Shown here piece by piece: positions 1-10,068 of a stretch of DNA of 64,000 nucleotides. Each line of letters opens with the position of its first letter. Position 1 is the first letter of the stretch. The position numbers and the translations under genes were made by a program. The notes beneath the pieces were generated by a model that saw nothing but the letters and a program-made list of their open reading frames with translations, was not told the origin of the DNA and made no database searches. Origin of the DNA: Sphingomonadales bacterium. GTDB taxonomy: Bacteria > Pseudomonadota > Alphaproteobacteria > Sphingomonadales > Sphingomonadaceae. The stretch lies in assembly GCA_017309275.1 (NCBI GenBank), contig JAFKLT010000035.1, positions 62,001 through 126,000 on the forward strand, given 5' to 3'.

Positions 1-11
1 ATCATCTTCAT
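1..11 (-). CDS. Possible 5' end of a gene running off the left edge
   Basis: Reading the minus strand, a purine-rich stretch GGGGAAGGAGAC lies directly before ATG AAG ATG at the window edge. This is a good ribosome binding site and start codon for a gene that continues outside the window, in the same direction as fumC. Only three codons are visible, so nothing can be said about its product. Confidence 0.35.
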
Positions 12-41
12 GTCTCCTTCCCCTCTTTAATCCCCCAAAGG

Positions 42-1442
42 CTATTCGGGTTCCGGCCCCAGCATCGTACGCGGATCGACGACGCGATCGAACGTCGCGC
101 CATCGACATAGCCAAGGTCGAGCGCGGCGTCGCGCAAGGTCGACCCCGTTTCATGCGCATGCTTCGCGATCTTGGCGGCCTTGTCATAGCCGATCTCGGG
201 CGCGAGCGCGGTGACGAGCATCAGCGACCGGCTCATCAACTCGTCGATCCGCGCGCGATTGGGTTCGATCCCGACGACGCAATGTTCGGTAAAGCCCGTC
301 ATGCCGATGCTCAGCAGTTCGATGGACCGTAACACGTTCGATCCGATCAGCGGCTTGAAGACATTGAGCTCAAGATGCCCCTGAAGTCCGCCAACGGTCA
401 CCGCCTGATGGTTGCCGATCACCTGCGCGGCGACCATGGTCAGCATCTCGCACTGGGTCGGGTTTACCTTGCCTGGCATGATCGAACTGCCGGGTTCGTT
501 CGCGGGCAGGTCGAGTTCGCCCAGCCCGGCACGCGGACCCGAGCCGAGCAGGCGGATGTCGTTCGCGATCTTGGTCAGTGCCACCGCAAGGGTGTTCAAC
601 GCGCCGGAGAAAAAGACGAGGCCGTCGTTCGATGCGAGCGCTTCGAACTTGTTGCGCGCGGGCTCGAAGGCGATCCCGGTGCTCGCCGACAATTGGTCGG
701 CCATCGCCTTGTCGAAGCCTGCGGGCGCGTTCAGCCCCGTGCCAACCGCGGTGCCGCCCTGCGCCAGCTTGCAGACATTGTGCGCCAGCGCGCCTTCGAT
801 GCGCGCGCGGCATGCGATCAACTGCGCGACATAGCCCGAAAATTCCTGGCCGAGCGTCAACGGCGTCGCATCCTGCAGGTGCGTGCGGCCGATCTTGACG
901 ATGTCGCCCCATGCAGCGGTCTTCGCCGACAGCGCGTCGGTAAGCTGGATCAGGGCGGGGAGCAGCCGCGCCGTCGTTTCGACCGCGACGGCGACATGCA
1001 GGGCGGTCGGGAAGCTGTCGTTCGAGGACTGCCCCATGTTGACATGGTCGTTGGGGTGAACGGGCGCCTTGCCGCCGCGCTTGCCCGATAGCCTTTCGTT
1101 GGCGATGCCCGCGATCACTTCGTTCGCGTTCATGTTCGACTGGGTGCCGCTGCCCGTTTGCCAGATCGCGAGCGGAAACTGGTCGTCGAACTCGCCGGCG
1201 ACGATGGCTTCGGCCGATGCGGCGATCGCTTCGGCCAGCGTGGCATCGAGCCCGTGGTCGCGATTGACGCGCGCTGCCGCGCCCTTGATCCGGGCGAGCG
1301 CATGGACGATCGGCATCGGCATCCGTTCGTGCGCGGGAAAGGCGAAATTGTGCCGGCTGCGTTCGGTCTGCGCGCCCCAATAGGCCGTGGCTGGAACCTC
1401 GATCTCGCCGATGCTGTCGCTCTCGGTTCGCGTTTCGCTCAT
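42..1442 (-). CDS. fumC: Fumarate hydratase class II
   Basis: Catalyses reversible hydration of fumarate to L-malate in the TCA cycle; cytosolic homotetramer in the class II (iron-independent) family. The protein starts [18 protein letters not shown] and carries the family signature [16 protein letters not shown] of the fumarase/aspartase superfamily, plus the substrate-site segments [14 protein letters not shown] and [16 protein letters not shown]. At 466 residues it has the usual family length. The start at 1442 was chosen because the open frame upstream is unlike the family and because this ATG overlaps the stop of the upstream small membrane gene by ATGA, suggesting translational coupling. 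Confidence 0.96.
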   Translation of the reverse strand: MSETRTESDSIGEIEVPATAYWGAQTERSRHNFAFPAHERMPMPIVHALARIKGAAARVNRDHGLDATLAEAIAASAEAIVAGEFDDQFPLAIWQTGSGTQSNMNANEVIAGIANERLSGKRGGKAPVHPNDHVNMGQSSNDSFPTALHVAVAVETTARLLPALIQLTDALSAKTAAWGDIVKIGRTHLQDATPLTLGQEFSGYVAQLIACRARIEGALAHNVCKLAQGGTAVGTGLNAPAGFDKAMADQLSASTGIAFEPARNKFEALASNDGLVFFSGALNTLAVALTKIANDIRLLGSGPRAGLGELDLPANEPGSSIMPGKVNPTQCEMLTMVAAQVIGNHQAVTVGGLQGHLELNVFKPLIGSNVLRSIELLSIGMTGFTEHCVVGIEPNRARIDELMSRSLMLVTALAPEIGYDKAAKIAKHAHETGSTLRDAALDLGYVDGATFDRVVDPRTMLGPEPE

Positions 1443-1753
1443 GCTATCAGCATCCTCGTCACCAGCACGGCACCCGCCCACATCATCGCGACGATGCCCA
1501 GAAATTGCCAATAGCCGCCTTCGCCGACACGGCGGCGAAGCCAGGCGGCGGCAAGCCAGGCCAGCACGAGCGCGGGTGTCAGGACCAGAAGGCTGAAGCG
1601 CAACAGCCCGTCGGCAATTTGTCCCCGCGCATATCCGCCGCTGAGATAGGCATAGCCCTCGACCCCCCACCAAAAGGCGGCGGTCAGCACCAACATCCCT
1701 GCGAGAGCCCAGAATTGCCAGAAACGGCTGGGAGGCCAGTTGGGGCCACCCAT
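1439..1753 (-). CDS. Small membrane protein of unknown function
   Basis: A 104-residue protein with three probable membrane segments: one near residues 12-32 ([17 protein letters not shown]), one near 48-68 ([23 protein letters not shown]) and one at the C-terminus ([19 protein letters not shown]). No catalytic motif is visible. It lies between sspB and fumC on the same strand, overlapping the fumC start by four bases and starting three bases after the sspB stop, so the three genes probably form one transcript. I do not recognise the family; the overlap and membrane pattern support a real gene. Confidence 0.75.
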   Translation of the reverse strand: MGGPNWPPSRFWQFWALAGMLVLTAAFWWGVEGYAYLSGGYARGQIADGLLRFSLLVLTPALVLAWLAAAWLRRRVGEGGYWQFLGIVAMMWAGAVLVTRMLIA

Positions 1754-1756
1754 GAC

Positions 1757-2239
1757 CTAACGCTTCTTGCCGAAGTCCACGGTCACGACATTCGATCCAT
1801 CCTCGGTCGAAACCTCGGGGCGATCATTGTCGGCTTCATCGTGCGGCCCGGGCTCGTTATTCTCGTCGTCGCTGACCTGGAATTGCAGGCCGAAATCGAC
1901 CGAAGGATCGACGAAAGCGGTGATCGCCGCATAGGGGATCACAAGGATCGACGGCGTCTGGTTGAACGAGAGGCCGACGCTGAAATAATCTTCCTCGACC
2001 GTCAGATCCCAAAAGCGGTTCTGCAGCACGATCGTCATCTCGTCCGGGAATTTGGCGACCAGATGGGCCGGAATATCGACCCCCGGCGCCTGCGTCTTGA
2101 ACGTGATATAGAAATGATGCTCGCCCGGCAGGCTGTCCGATCCCTCGATTTGCGAGAGCACGCGGCCGACCACGGCGCGCAGCGCATCCTGCACGATTTC
2201 GTCATAGGGAATCAGGCTGTCGCGGACATCGTCACTCAT
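1757..2239 (-). CDS. sspB: SspB-family ClpXP adaptor
   Basis: A 160-residue protein beginning [23 protein letters not shown]. The central part ([37 protein letters not shown] ... [11 protein letters not shown] in the usual order) matches the alphaproteobacterial SspB fold, which binds the ssrA tag. The acidic linker is followed by the C-terminal [10 protein letters not shown], the type of short tail that SspB uses to contact the ClpX N-domain. SspB delivers ssrA-tagged proteins from stalled ribosomes to ClpXP. The start at 2239 was preferred over a longer in-frame extension that is not family-like. It is divergent from hisB. Confidence 0.9.
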   Translation of the reverse strand: MSDDVRDSLIPYDEIVQDALRAVVGRVLSQIEGSDSLPGEHHFYITFKTQAPGVDIPAHLVAKFPDEMTIVLQNRFWDLTVEEDYFSVGLSFNQTPSILVIPYAAITAFVDPSVDFGLQFQVSDDENNEPGPHDEADNDRPEVSTEDGSNVVTVDFGKKR

Positions 2240-2345
2240 GCGCGGGGGATGAACGCCGCGCGGGCGATGGTCAAGGGGGTCGAGGGGGGATCGAAGCGAG
2301 GAGAGTCTCCTTGCACCGGGAAAAAATGGCTCTATGGGGTCGGCC

Positions 2346-2933
2346 ATGCGAACCGCCACCGTCCAGCGCACGACCAAGGAAACGGATATCGCGATCACCG
2401 TCAATCTTGACGGTACGGGCGATTATTCGGTGTCCACCGGCATCGGCTTTCTCGATCATATGGTCGAACAATTGTCGCGCCATTCGTTGATCGACATTTC
2501 GATGGCGGTGAAGGGCGATCTTCATATCGATCAGCACCACACGGTCGAAGATTCGGCGCTCGCGCTTGGCGAGGCGGTGGTGAAGGCGCTCGGCGACAAG
2601 CGCGGCATCGCCCGTTATGGCGAAGCGCACGCGCCGATGGACGAAACGCTGACGCGTTGCGTGCTCGACATCTCGGGCCGTCCGCACTGCGTCTATAAAT
2701 CCAGCTTCTCGCAGCCGCGGCTTGGCGAGATGGATACCGAGATGTTCCCGCACTGGTTCCACAGCTTTGCGCAGACCGCCGGGATCACGCTGCACATCGA
2801 GACGCTGTATGGCGAGAATAATCATCATATCGCCGAAAGCATGTACAAGGCATTGGCACGCGCGTTGCGCCAGGCGGTCGAGATCGATCCGCGCAAGGGC
2901 GATGCCATCCCCTCGACCAAGGGGGTCCTCTAG
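2346..2933 (+). CDS. hisB: Imidazoleglycerol-phosphate dehydratase
   Basis: Sixth step of histidine biosynthesis: removes water from imidazole glycerol phosphate to give imidazole acetol phosphate. The metal-binding histidine clusters are present: [26 protein letters not shown] and [17 protein letters not shown]. At 195 residues it is a monofunctional dehydratase, not the bifunctional enterobacterial HisB. I chose ATG 2346 ([15 protein letters not shown]) because family members usually begin there and GGGG lies six bases upstream; ATG 2334 in frame is an alternative. First gene of hisB-hisH-hisA-hisF. Confidence 0.96.
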   Translation: MRTATVQRTTKETDIAITVNLDGTGDYSVSTGIGFLDHMVEQLSRHSLIDISMAVKGDLHIDQHHTVEDSALALGEAVVKALGDKRGIARYGEAHAPMDETLTRCVLDISGRPHCVYKSSFSQPRLGEMDTEMFPHWFHSFAQTAGITLHIETLYGENNHHIAESMYKALARALRQAVEIDPRKGDAIPSTKGVL

Positions 2934-2942
2934 GACCGGTCC

Positions 2943-3551
2943 ATGAGCGCCATTGCCCTGATCGACTATGGCGCCGGCAATCTCCGTTCGGTGCATAATG
3001 CGCTCGTCGCGGCGGGGGCCGACGGTGTCGCCGTTACCGCCGATCCCGACGTCGTCGCCCGCGCCGACCGGATCGTGCTGCCCGGCGTCGGGGCCTTCGC
3101 ATCCTGCATGCAGGGCCTGTCCGCGATTCCAGGTCTGGTCGAGGCGATGGAGCGTCGCGTTCGGGTGGATGGCGCGCCGTTCCTGGGCATCTGCGTCGGC
3201 ATGCAGCTTCTTGCCGATGCGGGCGAAGAACATGGACGCCATCAGGGGCTTGGCTGGATCGGCGGCACCGTCCGCGCGTTCGACCCGCAGCCCGGCCTGC
3301 GTATCCCGCATATGGGCTGGAACGACGTCGTGCCGACCTTCGCCCATCCGGTGATCGCCGCGGGGGAGGCCTATTATCTTCATGGCTATCACTTTTCCGA
3401 TGCCGTCCATGTGGCGGCGACGAGCAGCCATGGCGGCACCTTCACCGCAGCCGTTGCGCGCGACAATATCGTCGGTGTCCAGTTCCACCCCGAAAAAAGC
3501 CAGGCCTATGGCCTCGCGACGCTTGAAAGGTTCCTGACGTGGCGGCCCTGA
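2943..3551 (+). CDS. hisH: Imidazole glycerol phosphate synthase, glutamine amidotransferase subunit
   Basis: Class I glutamine amidotransferase that supplies ammonia to HisF. The nucleophile cysteine is in [11 protein letters not shown], and the His-Glu pair is in VQFHPEKSQ near the C-terminus. The N-terminus [18 protein letters not shown] is typical. At 202 residues it is full length. It starts nine bases after hisB and its 3' end overlaps the hisA start by 13 bases, consistent with one translationally coupled operon. Confidence 0.96.
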   Translation: MSAIALIDYGAGNLRSVHNALVAAGADGVAVTADPDVVARADRIVLPGVGAFASCMQGLSAIPGLVEAMERRVRVDGAPFLGICVGMQLLADAGEEHGRHQGLGWIGGTVRAFDPQPGLRIPHMGWNDVVPTFAHPVIAAGEAYYLHGYHFSDAVHVAATSSHGGTFTAAVARDNIVGVQFHPEKSQAYGLATLERFLTWRP

Positions 3552-4273
3552 CCATCTTTCCCGCGATCGACCTCAAGGGCGGGCAGGTGGTGCGGCTGGC
3601 CGAAGGCGACATGGCGCGCGCGACGATCTATGGCGACGATCCGGCGGCCCAGGCGCGGCAGTTCGCCGACGCGGGCGCGACGCACCTGCACGTCGTCGAT
3701 CTCGACGGCGCCTTTGCGGGCGAAAGCGTCAACGGCGCGGCGGTCGAAAGCATCATCGCGGCCTTTCCCGGCAAGGTTCAGGTCGGTGGCGGCATCCGCA
3801 GCCGCGAAGGCGTCGACCGCTGGCTCGCGCTCGGTGTCGAGCGGGTGATCATCGGCACCGCGGCGCTGAAGGACCCTGAGTTCGTGAAATCGGCCGCGCG
3901 CGATCTGCCCGGGCGGATCGTCGTAGGGGTCGATGCGCGCGACGGCATGGTCGCGACCGAGGGCTGGGCCGATGTCTCCGACGTGCGCGTCGAGGATCTG
4001 GCCCGCCGGTTCGAGGATGCGGGTGTCGCGGCCCTGCTGTTCACCGACGTCGGCCGCGACGGATTGCTCAAGGGCTGCAATGTCGAGGCGACCGTCGCGC
4101 TCGCTCGGGCCGTCGACATTCCGGTCATCGCATCGGGCGGCGTCGCCGACATCAACGACATCCACGCGCTGCGCCCGCATGTCGCCAACGGTATCGAGGG
4201 CGTGATCACCGGCCGCGCGCTGTACGACGGCCGGCTCGACCTGGCCGAGGCGATCGCGGCAGGGCGCGGCTGA
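3539..4273 (+). CDS. hisA: Phosphoribosylformimino-5-aminoimidazole carboxamide ribotide isomerase
   Basis: TIM-barrel Amadori isomerase of histidine biosynthesis. Begins with GTG at 3539 ([20 protein letters not shown]), inside the end of hisH. The two catalytic aspartates are in AIDLKGG and in LFTDVGRDG, and the two phosphate-binding half-barrel motifs are seen as QVGGGIRS and ASGGVAD. At 244 residues it is full length. It ends one base into the hisF start (TGATG overlap). Confidence 0.95.
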   Translation: MAALTIFPAIDLKGGQVVRLAEGDMARATIYGDDPAAQARQFADAGATHLHVVDLDGAFAGESVNGAAVESIIAAFPGKVQVGGGIRSREGVDRWLALGVERVIIGTAALKDPEFVKSAARDLPGRIVVGVDARDGMVATEGWADVSDVRVEDLARRFEDAGVAALLFTDVGRDGLLKGCNVEATVALARAVDIPVIASGGVADINDIHALRPHVANGIEGVITGRALYDGRLDLAEAIAAGRG

Positions 4274-5037
4274 TGACCGTCCGCGTCCGCGTCATCCCCT
4301 GCCTGGACGTGGCCGACGGACGCGTCGTGAAGGGGGTCAATTTCGTCGACCTGCGCGATGCCGGCGATCCCGTAGAGGCTGCGCGCGCCTATGACGCCGC
4401 GGGCGCCGACGAACTGTGCTTCCTCGACATTTCGGCCAGCCACCAGGGACGCGGCACGCTGCTCGACATGGTCGCCCGCACGGCCGAGGTCTGCTTCATG
4501 CCGCTGACGGTCGGCGGGGGCGTGCGCAGCGCCGAGGATGCGCGCGCGCTGCTTCTTGCGGGCGCCGACAAGGTGGCAGTCAACAGCGCCGCCGTCGCGC
4601 GCCCCGAACTGGTCGCCGATATCGCGGACCGCTTTGGAAGCCAGTGCGCGGTCGGCAGCATCGACGCCCGCCGGGTGGAAGACGGCCGCTGGGAAATCTT
4701 CACGCACGGCGGCCGCAAGCCGACCGGCATCGACGCGGTCGCGCATGCCGTGAAGCTGGCCGAACTCGGCGCGGGCGAACTGCTCGTCACCAGCATGGAT
4801 CGTGACGGCACGAAGGACGGCTACGACCTGACGCTGACCCGGGCGATCGCCGACGCGGTCAGCGTACCGGTGATCGCGAGCGGCGGCGTGGGCAACCTCG
4901 ACCATCTCGTCGCCGGAATTGTCGAGGGCCATGCGAGCGCGGTCCTGGCCGCCAGCATCTTTCACTTCGGCGAAGCAACGATCGCCGAGGCGCATGCGCG
5001 GCTTGCCGGCGCGGGACTTCCTGTCCGCCGTCACTAA
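4273..5037 (+). CDS. hisF: Imidazole glycerol phosphate synthase, cyclase subunit
   Basis: Cyclase partner of HisH that makes imidazole glycerol phosphate and AICAR. The start [19 protein letters not shown] carries the first catalytic aspartate, and [10 protein letters not shown]-type sequence ([13 protein letters not shown]) the second; TVGGGVRS and ASGGVGN are the phosphate-binding halves. 254 residues, full length. In many alphaproteobacteria hisE follows hisF; here the next gene is an antiporter, so hisE must be elsewhere. Confidence 0.96.
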   Translation: MTVRVRVIPCLDVADGRVVKGVNFVDLRDAGDPVEAARAYDAAGADELCFLDISASHQGRGTLLDMVARTAEVCFMPLTVGGGVRSAEDARALLLAGADKVAVNSAAVARPELVADIADRFGSQCAVGSIDARRVEDGRWEIFTHGGRKPTGIDAVAHAVKLAELGAGELLVTSMDRDGTKDGYDLTLTRAIADAVSVPVIASGGVGNLDHLVAGIVEGHASAVLAASIFHFGEATIAEAHARLAGAGLPVRRH

Positions 5038-5089
5038 ATAACTGGGGCATGGGGGTGGTCATGCGGGGAGGTGCCTGCAATAGAAGCCT

Positions 5090-6172
5090 ATGACCAAAAA
5101 GCTCCGCATCGCCGACCGCACCAACGATATTTTCCCGATACTCGGCTTCGTCGCCGCGATGGCGAGCCTTGCCATGCCGCTCAACGCCTGGCTGGTCGCG
5201 GTTATCCTTGCGGGCGCGGTCATTGCGGCGGTCCATCATGCGGAAGTCATCGCGCACCGCGTCGGCGAACCTTTCGGTACGCTGATCCTGGCGCTGGCGG
5301 TGACGGTGATCGAGGTCGGGCTGATCCTGACGCTGATGCAGGCCGAGCCCGAAAAGGCACAGACGCTGGCGCGCGATACGGTGTTCGCGGCGGTGATGGT
5401 CATCTTGAACCTGCTGATGGGCCTCTGCCTGCTCGCGGGCAGCATCCGGCATCACGAACAGCGGTTCCAGCGCACCGGCATCGGCGCCGCGCTCGCGACG
5501 CTCACGGTACTCACGATCGTGACGCTGGTGCTTCCCAATTTCACCTCGAGCGTGCCCGGCCCCTTTTATTCGTCGACCCAGCTCGGCTTCGTCGCGGCGG
5601 TGTCGTTGATCCTCTACAGCACCTTCGCGCTGGTCCAGACGGTGCGGCACCGCGACTATTTCCTACCCGATGGCGAGGCGCATGACGAACCCGACGCGCA
5701 TGCGGAGCCGCCGAGCGTCCAACGCACCGCGGTTTCGGGCGCGCTGCTGCTCGCCAGCCTGTTTGCTGTCGTCCTGCTCGCAAAGAATCTATCGCCCGTG
5801 ATGGGCGCGTTGCTCGCCGAATGGGGTGCGCCGCCGGCGGTACTCGGCGTGCTGATCGCCGCCCTCATTCTGGCTCCCGAAGGCCTGGCGGCGGTGCGCG
5901 CGGCAAAGGCCGATCGCCTGCAGACCAGCCTCAACCTGGCGCTGGGCTCGGCGCTGGCGACGATCGGTCTCACCATTCCGGCGGTCGCGATCCTGTCGAT
6001 CGTGACCGACCTGCCGATCAGCCTCGGCCTCGATGCGAAGTCGACCGTGCTGCTGTTCCTGTCGCTGATCGTATCAGTCCAGACGCTGGCCAACGGCCGC
6101 ACGACGGTGCTGCAGGGGGTTATTCATTTGATGTTGTTCGCCATCTACCTGTTCACGACTTTCGTGCCGTAG
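5090..6172 (+). CDS. chaA: ChaA-type calcium/cation:proton antiporter
   Basis: Inner-membrane cation/proton exchanger of 360 residues with about eleven hydrophobic segments. The first acidic signature of the CaCA superfamily, HRVGEPFGTLILALAVTVIEVGLI, is at residues 60-83, and the second, APEGLAAVRAAKADRLQTSLNLALGSALATIGLT, is at about 262-295. The hydrophilic loop in the middle (DGEAHDEPDAHAEPP) is the usual cytoplasmic acidic loop. The E. coli homologue exports Na+, K+ and Ca2+ at alkaline pH. It lies 52 bases after hisF, probably with its own promoter; the ribosome binding site is weak. Confidence 0.88.
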   Translation: MTKKLRIADRTNDIFPILGFVAAMASLAMPLNAWLVAVILAGAVIAAVHHAEVIAHRVGEPFGTLILALAVTVIEVGLILTLMQAEPEKAQTLARDTVFAAVMVILNLLMGLCLLAGSIRHHEQRFQRTGIGAALATLTVLTIVTLVLPNFTSSVPGPFYSSTQLGFVAAVSLILYSTFALVQTVRHRDYFLPDGEAHDEPDAHAEPPSVQRTAVSGALLLASLFAVVLLAKNLSPVMGALLAEWGAPPAVLGVLIAALILAPEGLAAVRAAKADRLQTSLNLALGSALATIGLTIPAVAILSIVTDLPISLGLDAKSTVLLFLSLIVSVQTLANGRTTVLQGVIHLMLFAIYLFTTFVP

Positions 6173-6180
6173 AGCGGCGA

Positions 6181-7317
6181 TCAGCTTTTCCGGACGAATA
6201 CCGTTCCCGCCGAATAGCCCGCGCCGAACGAACAGATCAGGCCGGTATCGCCCGCCACCATGTCCTCGTGATTCAGGTGGAAGGCGATGATCGACCCCGC
6301 GCTCGAGGTGTTGCCATAGGTGTCGAGCACGGTCGGACTTTCGTCCTCGCTCGCCTCATGCCCCAGCACGCGGTGCGCGATCAGGCGGTTCATGTTGGTA
6401 TTCGCCTGATGCAGCCACAGGCGGCGCATGTCGCCGCCCTCCAGGCCCAGCAATTCCATCTGCTCGACGATCAGGTTGGCGACCCACGGCACGACCTCCT
6501 TGAAGACCTTGCGCCCTTCCTGGACGAAAAGCTTGTCGCTCTTCGGTCCCGATTGGTCGATGCCGCCGTGGCCGCGGTTGAGGAAGCCGAAATTGTTGCG
6601 GATGTTGTTGCTGAACTGCGTCTTGAGCTTGGTGCCCAGAATGTCCCAATAGCCGGCGGGGGCGATCGCCTTGTCCTCGACCAGGATCGCGGTCGCGACG
6701 TCGCCGAAGATAAAATGGCTGTCGCGGTCGCGCCAGTTCAGATGGCCCGAACAGATTTCGGGGTTCACGACCAGCACGCTCTTCGCATGACCCGCGCGGA
6801 TATAATCGGCGGCGGTCTGGATACCGAACGTCGCCGACGAGCAGGCGACATTCATGTCGAAACCAAAGCCGTCGATGCCCAGCGCATCCTGAATTTCGAC
6901 CGCCATCGCGGGATAGGGGCGCTGCATGTTCGACGCGGCGCACAGGACGGCGTCGACGTCGGCCGCGTCGCGGCCAGCGCGGGCCAGCGCATCGCGGGCC
7001 GCCAGAACGCCGATCTCGGCCAGGATCGACAGCTCGTCGTTGCCGCGTTCGGGCAGGCGCGGCGCCATATGCACAGGGTCGAGAATTCCCGCCTTGTCGA
7101 CGACGAATCGCGATCCGATGCCGCTGGCCTTTTCGATGAATTCGACGCTCGATTCAGCGAGTTCGACCACGTCGCCCGCTGCGATCGCATCTGCATTTTC
7201 CCTATTGTGCAGTGCAACATACTGGTTAAAACTGGCGACAAGTTCTTCGTTGGTGATGCGTTCGGCGGGGGTGAAAAGGCCGGTCGATGAAATGACCGGT
7301 TGCGGTGCTTGCGACAT
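6181..7317 (-). CDS. 3-oxoacyl-ACP synthase III (KASIII) family protein
   Basis: Thiolase-fold condensing enzyme of 378 residues starting MSQAPQPVISSTGLFTPAERITNEEL. The catalytic cysteine is in NVACSSATFGIQTAADYI, the histidine in LWLHQANTNMNRLI and the asparagine in YGNTSSAGSI, the C-H-N triad of KASIII. It is longer than E. coli FabH (about 317) because of an insertion between residues about 30 and 70, and it belongs to the FabH-like group widespread in proteobacteria. It may prime fatty acid synthesis or make another beta-keto product. It is convergent with chaA; the start at 7317 excludes an unlikely upstream extension. Confidence 0.88.
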   Translation of the reverse strand: MSQAPQPVISSTGLFTPAERITNEELVASFNQYVALHNRENADAIAAGDVVELAESSVEFIEKASGIGSRFVVDKAGILDPVHMAPRLPERGNDELSILAEIGVLAARDALARAGRDAADVDAVLCAASNMQRPYPAMAVEIQDALGIDGFGFDMNVACSSATFGIQTAADYIRAGHAKSVLVVNPEICSGHLNWRDRDSHFIFGDVATAILVEDKAIAPAGYWDILGTKLKTQFSNNIRNNFGFLNRGHGGIDQSGPKSDKLFVQEGRKVFKEVVPWVANLIVEQMELLGLEGGDMRRLWLHQANTNMNRLIAHRVLGHEASEDESPTVLDTYGNTSSAGSIIAFHLNHEDMVAGDTGLICSFGAGYSAGTVFVRKS

Positions 7318-7508
7318 GGCGGTCCTGCATGCTTTGTTTTTCGAAGGCACGCTGATTAAGCCCGGTCGCGGCGGCGCGCAACGCCCCACAAGCTCGCTGA
7401 ACAATTCCCGGCATCATGGTTAACCTGCCACTAACCATTCCGGTGGCAGACTGTCAGATGCAAGCCTCCGGGGGGACGGCTCCCCGGGCGCTGTGCGGGA
7501 GCATGACC

Positions 7509-8060
7509 ATGGCGACGCGTTCAGGACCGGCCGCAGGTGACCTGTCCATTGCAGAGATCAAGGAATTCGCGGGTTTTCCCGCAGCGACCCAGCGGTACAT
7601 CCGCCGGTCGCTCGACATCGGGCTCGAACGCGAGGATGCGATCTCCCGCTGGTCGCGCGATGTGGTCGAGGAAACCGCGATCCGCGTTCAGGCCCGCGTC
7701 TATCAGCGGCTGGGCGACATTCGCGCGCATATCCCGGACGACAGCGGCCTCGACGCCCTCGAAGGTTTCATGGCGCCGCTGGTCGCGGTGTCGGCGTTCG
7801 ATCTGGGGCAGGACCGCATCCACGGCTTTGCGCCGTATCGCTTTCTTTATGAGCGGCTGCTCGGCGCGCATGCGCGGCCCTGGCTGCCGGGCGCCTTCTG
7901 CGCCGCGGCATCGCTGCCGCACCTGCATCCGGACAAGCGCAAGGCGCTGCTCCAGTCGATAAGCGAAGCCGCCGCGACGGCGCCGGGCTGGTCGGCGCGC
8001 GAGCCGAGCTTCTATCCCGAGTGGGTCGACAAGATCGACGAGACCAAGCCGGCGAACTGA
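7509..8060 (+). CDS. Conserved hypothetical protein
   Basis: A soluble protein of 183 residues (MATRSGPAAGDLSIAEIKEF...) with no signal peptide and no recognised motif. I chose ATG 7509 because GGGAG lies seven bases upstream; in-frame ATGs at 7416 and 7503 are alternatives. Codon use matches the surrounding core genes. It is divergent from the KASIII gene and convergent with the TSUP permease. Function unknown. Confidence 0.6.
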   Translation: MATRSGPAAGDLSIAEIKEFAGFPAATQRYIRRSLDIGLEREDAISRWSRDVVEETAIRVQARVYQRLGDIRAHIPDDSGLDALEGFMAPLVAVSAFDLGQDRIHGFAPYRFLYERLLGAHARPWLPGAFCAAASLPHLHPDKRKALLQSISEAAATAPGWSAREPSFYPEWVDKIDETKPAN

Positions 8061-8082
8061 ACGCGAAGCCCGTCCCTTGTGC

Positions 8083-8125
8083 GATCCCCGGCGAAGGTCG
8101 GGGGCCCCGGCTTTTGCCGGGGATC
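8083..8125. repeat. Imperfect palindrome between convergent genes
   Basis: Arms GATCCCCGGC (8083-8092) and GCCGGGGATC (8116-8125) are perfect complements, with further partial pairing inside. It sits in the 106 bases between two convergent stop codons, where it could act as a bidirectional terminator. A related half-site, GCCTTTTGCCGGGAATCGC, occurs near 8970-8990, before the TSUP gene, suggesting a dispersed intergenic repeat. Confidence 0.5.
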
Positions 8126-8166
8126 ACGATGTCCGTAGCCGGTTCGGCCGGACCCGATCGCGGCCT

Positions 8167-8934
8167 TTACATCAGCGCGCGATAGAGACCGAAGGCGCTG
8201 GTCGCGGTCAGCACCACGCCGACCAGGGTCAGCATCAGCTTGACCGAGAAGCGCTTGGCCATGAAGGCGCCCAGCGGCGCGGCCAGCACGCCGCCGATCA
8301 GCAGGCCGAGCGTGGCGCCCGCAATATCGGCGAAGCCCAGGTTCCAGATAAAGGTCGCCGACACCGCCAGCGTCAGGAAAAATTCGACGCTGTTCACCGT
8401 GCCGACCACCTTGCGCGGCTCGGCACCCTGGACCAGCAGGTTGGAGGTGACGACCGGGCCCCAGCCGCCGCCGCCGGCAGCATCGAGGAAACCGCCGACC
8501 AGCCCCAGCGGCGCAATCACCGTCGGCTTCTGGATCTTTGGCGGGTACAGGATGCCGCGGACAAGCAGCCAGATGCCGATCGCGACCAGATAGGCGAGCA
8601 CGAAGGGCTTCACGATATCGGCGTGGAGCGACGTCAGCACATAAGCGCCCAGCACGCCGCCGATCACGCCCGGGATCAGCAATTTCCAGAAAAGCGGCCA
8701 TTCGATGTTCCGGTGGAGCAGGTGGCTGATCCCCGAAACCGCGGTCGTGAACACCTCGACGACATGGATGCGCGCCGATGCGGTTGCCGGCGGAACGCCC
8801 ATCACCGCGACGAGCAGCGTGTTGCAGATGACGCCAAACGCCATGCCCAGCGCGCCGTCGACAAGCTGCGCGGCAAACCCGATCAGGATGAAGGGCAGGA
8901 TCGCAGAGAAGTCGATGGACGCAATTTCAAGCAT
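8167..8934 (-). CDS. TSUP (TauE/SafE) family membrane permease
   Basis: A 255-residue inner-membrane protein with seven to eight hydrophobic segments. It has the paired TSUP repeats, each with a glycine-rich motif: GFAAQLVDGALGMAFGV near residue 18 and GLVGGFLDAAGGGGWGPVVTSNLLV near residue 130. The family exports or imports sulfur-containing anions and small organic acids; the substrate here cannot be read from sequence. Convergent with the preceding hypothetical gene. Confidence 0.85.
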   Translation of the reverse strand: MLEIASIDFSAILPFILIGFAAQLVDGALGMAFGVICNTLLVAVMGVPPATASARIHVVEVFTTAVSGISHLLHRNIEWPLFWKLLIPGVIGGVLGAYVLTSLHADIVKPFVLAYLVAIGIWLLVRGILYPPKIQKPTVIAPLGLVGGFLDAAGGGGWGPVVTSNLLVQGAEPRKVVGTVNSVEFFLTLAVSATFIWNLGFADIAGATLGLLIGGVLAAPLGAFMAKRFSVKLMLTLVGVVLTATSAFGLYRALM

Positions 8935-9055
8935 GTCTTCATCCCAAGTAATTTAATTGAGAACGGGCTGCCGCCTTTTGCCGGGAATCGCTAGCCCAAT
9001 TTTTCTGCTGGCGGTGAAGGGATTTGTTTCTGCACCCGATAGCAACCCTATCCCA

Positions 9056-9985
9056 TCACAATCCGGTCACGTCGCCAGGCAGGAATTCGCGCACATAATC
9101 GATGAAGGCGCGCAGCTTGGGCATCACCTGCTTGCGGCTGGGGTAATAGAGGAAGAGGCCCGAGGTCGAGCTGGCGAATTCGGTCAGCACGAGTTCCAGC
9201 TCGCCCGCCTCGACCATCGCCTTTGCGACCGGTTCGGCCAGCATGCTCATCGCGATGCCGCTGCGCATCGCCACCGTCGCGGCGATCCAGTCGTTGACGA
9301 TCACCGGTCCGGTCACCGCCACGTCGAATTCGCGATTTCCCTTTTCGAAGGTCCAGGGCATCAGCCCGCCCGACGCGAGCCGGAAGCGGACGCAGCGATG
9401 ATTGCGCAGGTCCTCCAGCGTTTCGGGGCGGCCATATTTTTCCAGATACGCGGGCGCCGCCGCGACGACGAAGCGGAACGGGCCGGTCAGGCGGACCGCG
9501 ATGACGTCGGCGTCGAGCGATTCCCCCATCCGGACCCCGGCGTCGAACCCCCCGGCGCTGAGTTCGGAGAGCGCGTCGTCGGCGTAAATTTCCAGCTCGA
9601 TCTCGGGATAGGCTTCGCAGAAGCCCGCGATGATCGGCTCGAACAGCGGCTGAACCGCCCCGCGCATCAGGTTGATGCGCAGCCGTCCGGCGGGTCGGTT
9701 GCCAAGATTGCGGGCCGCTTCATAGGCGTCGGCCAGCCCCGAATAGGCGGGCGCGGCGCGTTCGAGGAACATTTCGCCCGCCTGCGTCAGCCCGACGCTG
9801 CGCGTCGTGCGCATGAAAAGCGGTGCGCCGATGCGCGCCTCCAGCCCCTTTATGGTCTGGCTGATGGCCGAGGGTGACACGCCCAGGTCGGCCGCGGCGG
9901 CGGAAAAGCTACGCCTTTCCGCGACACGCAGGAAAGCTTCGATCCCGTCGAGCGCCCCATGGGGGATTGTTAAATCCTGCTTCAA
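9056..9985 (-). CDS. LysR-family transcriptional regulator
   Basis: 309 residues. The N-terminal winged helix-turn-helix is at residues 13-72 (IEAFLRVAERRSFSAAAADLGVSPSAISQTIKGLEARIG), followed by the periplasmic-binding-protein-like effector domain (residues 95-300, with GRLRINL and AGFDAGVRMGE-like sequence). It belongs to the LysR group usually divergent from oxidoreductase or permease genes. Its nearest neighbours are the TSUP gene downstream and a divergent small exported protein, so it may control either. Confidence 0.88.
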   Translation of the reverse strand: MKQDLTIPHGALDGIEAFLRVAERRSFSAAAADLGVSPSAISQTIKGLEARIGAPLFMRTTRSVGLTQAGEMFLERAAPAYSGLADAYEAARNLGNRPAGRLRINLMRGAVQPLFEPIIAGFCEAYPEIELEIYADDALSELSAGGFDAGVRMGESLDADVIAVRLTGPFRFVVAAAPAYLEKYGRPETLEDLRNHRCVRFRLASGGLMPWTFEKGNREFDVAVTGPVIVNDWIAATVAMRSGIAMSMLAEPVAKAMVEAGELELVLTEFASSTSGLFLYYPSRKQVMPKLRAFIDYVREFLPGDVTGL

Positions 9986-10068
9986 AGCACTTGCAGATTA
10001 TAGAGGATTATATAAGCGCGCAAGCGCGACTAAAAAGGTTGCACAACGAAACGAAAGGAACCTCTCCC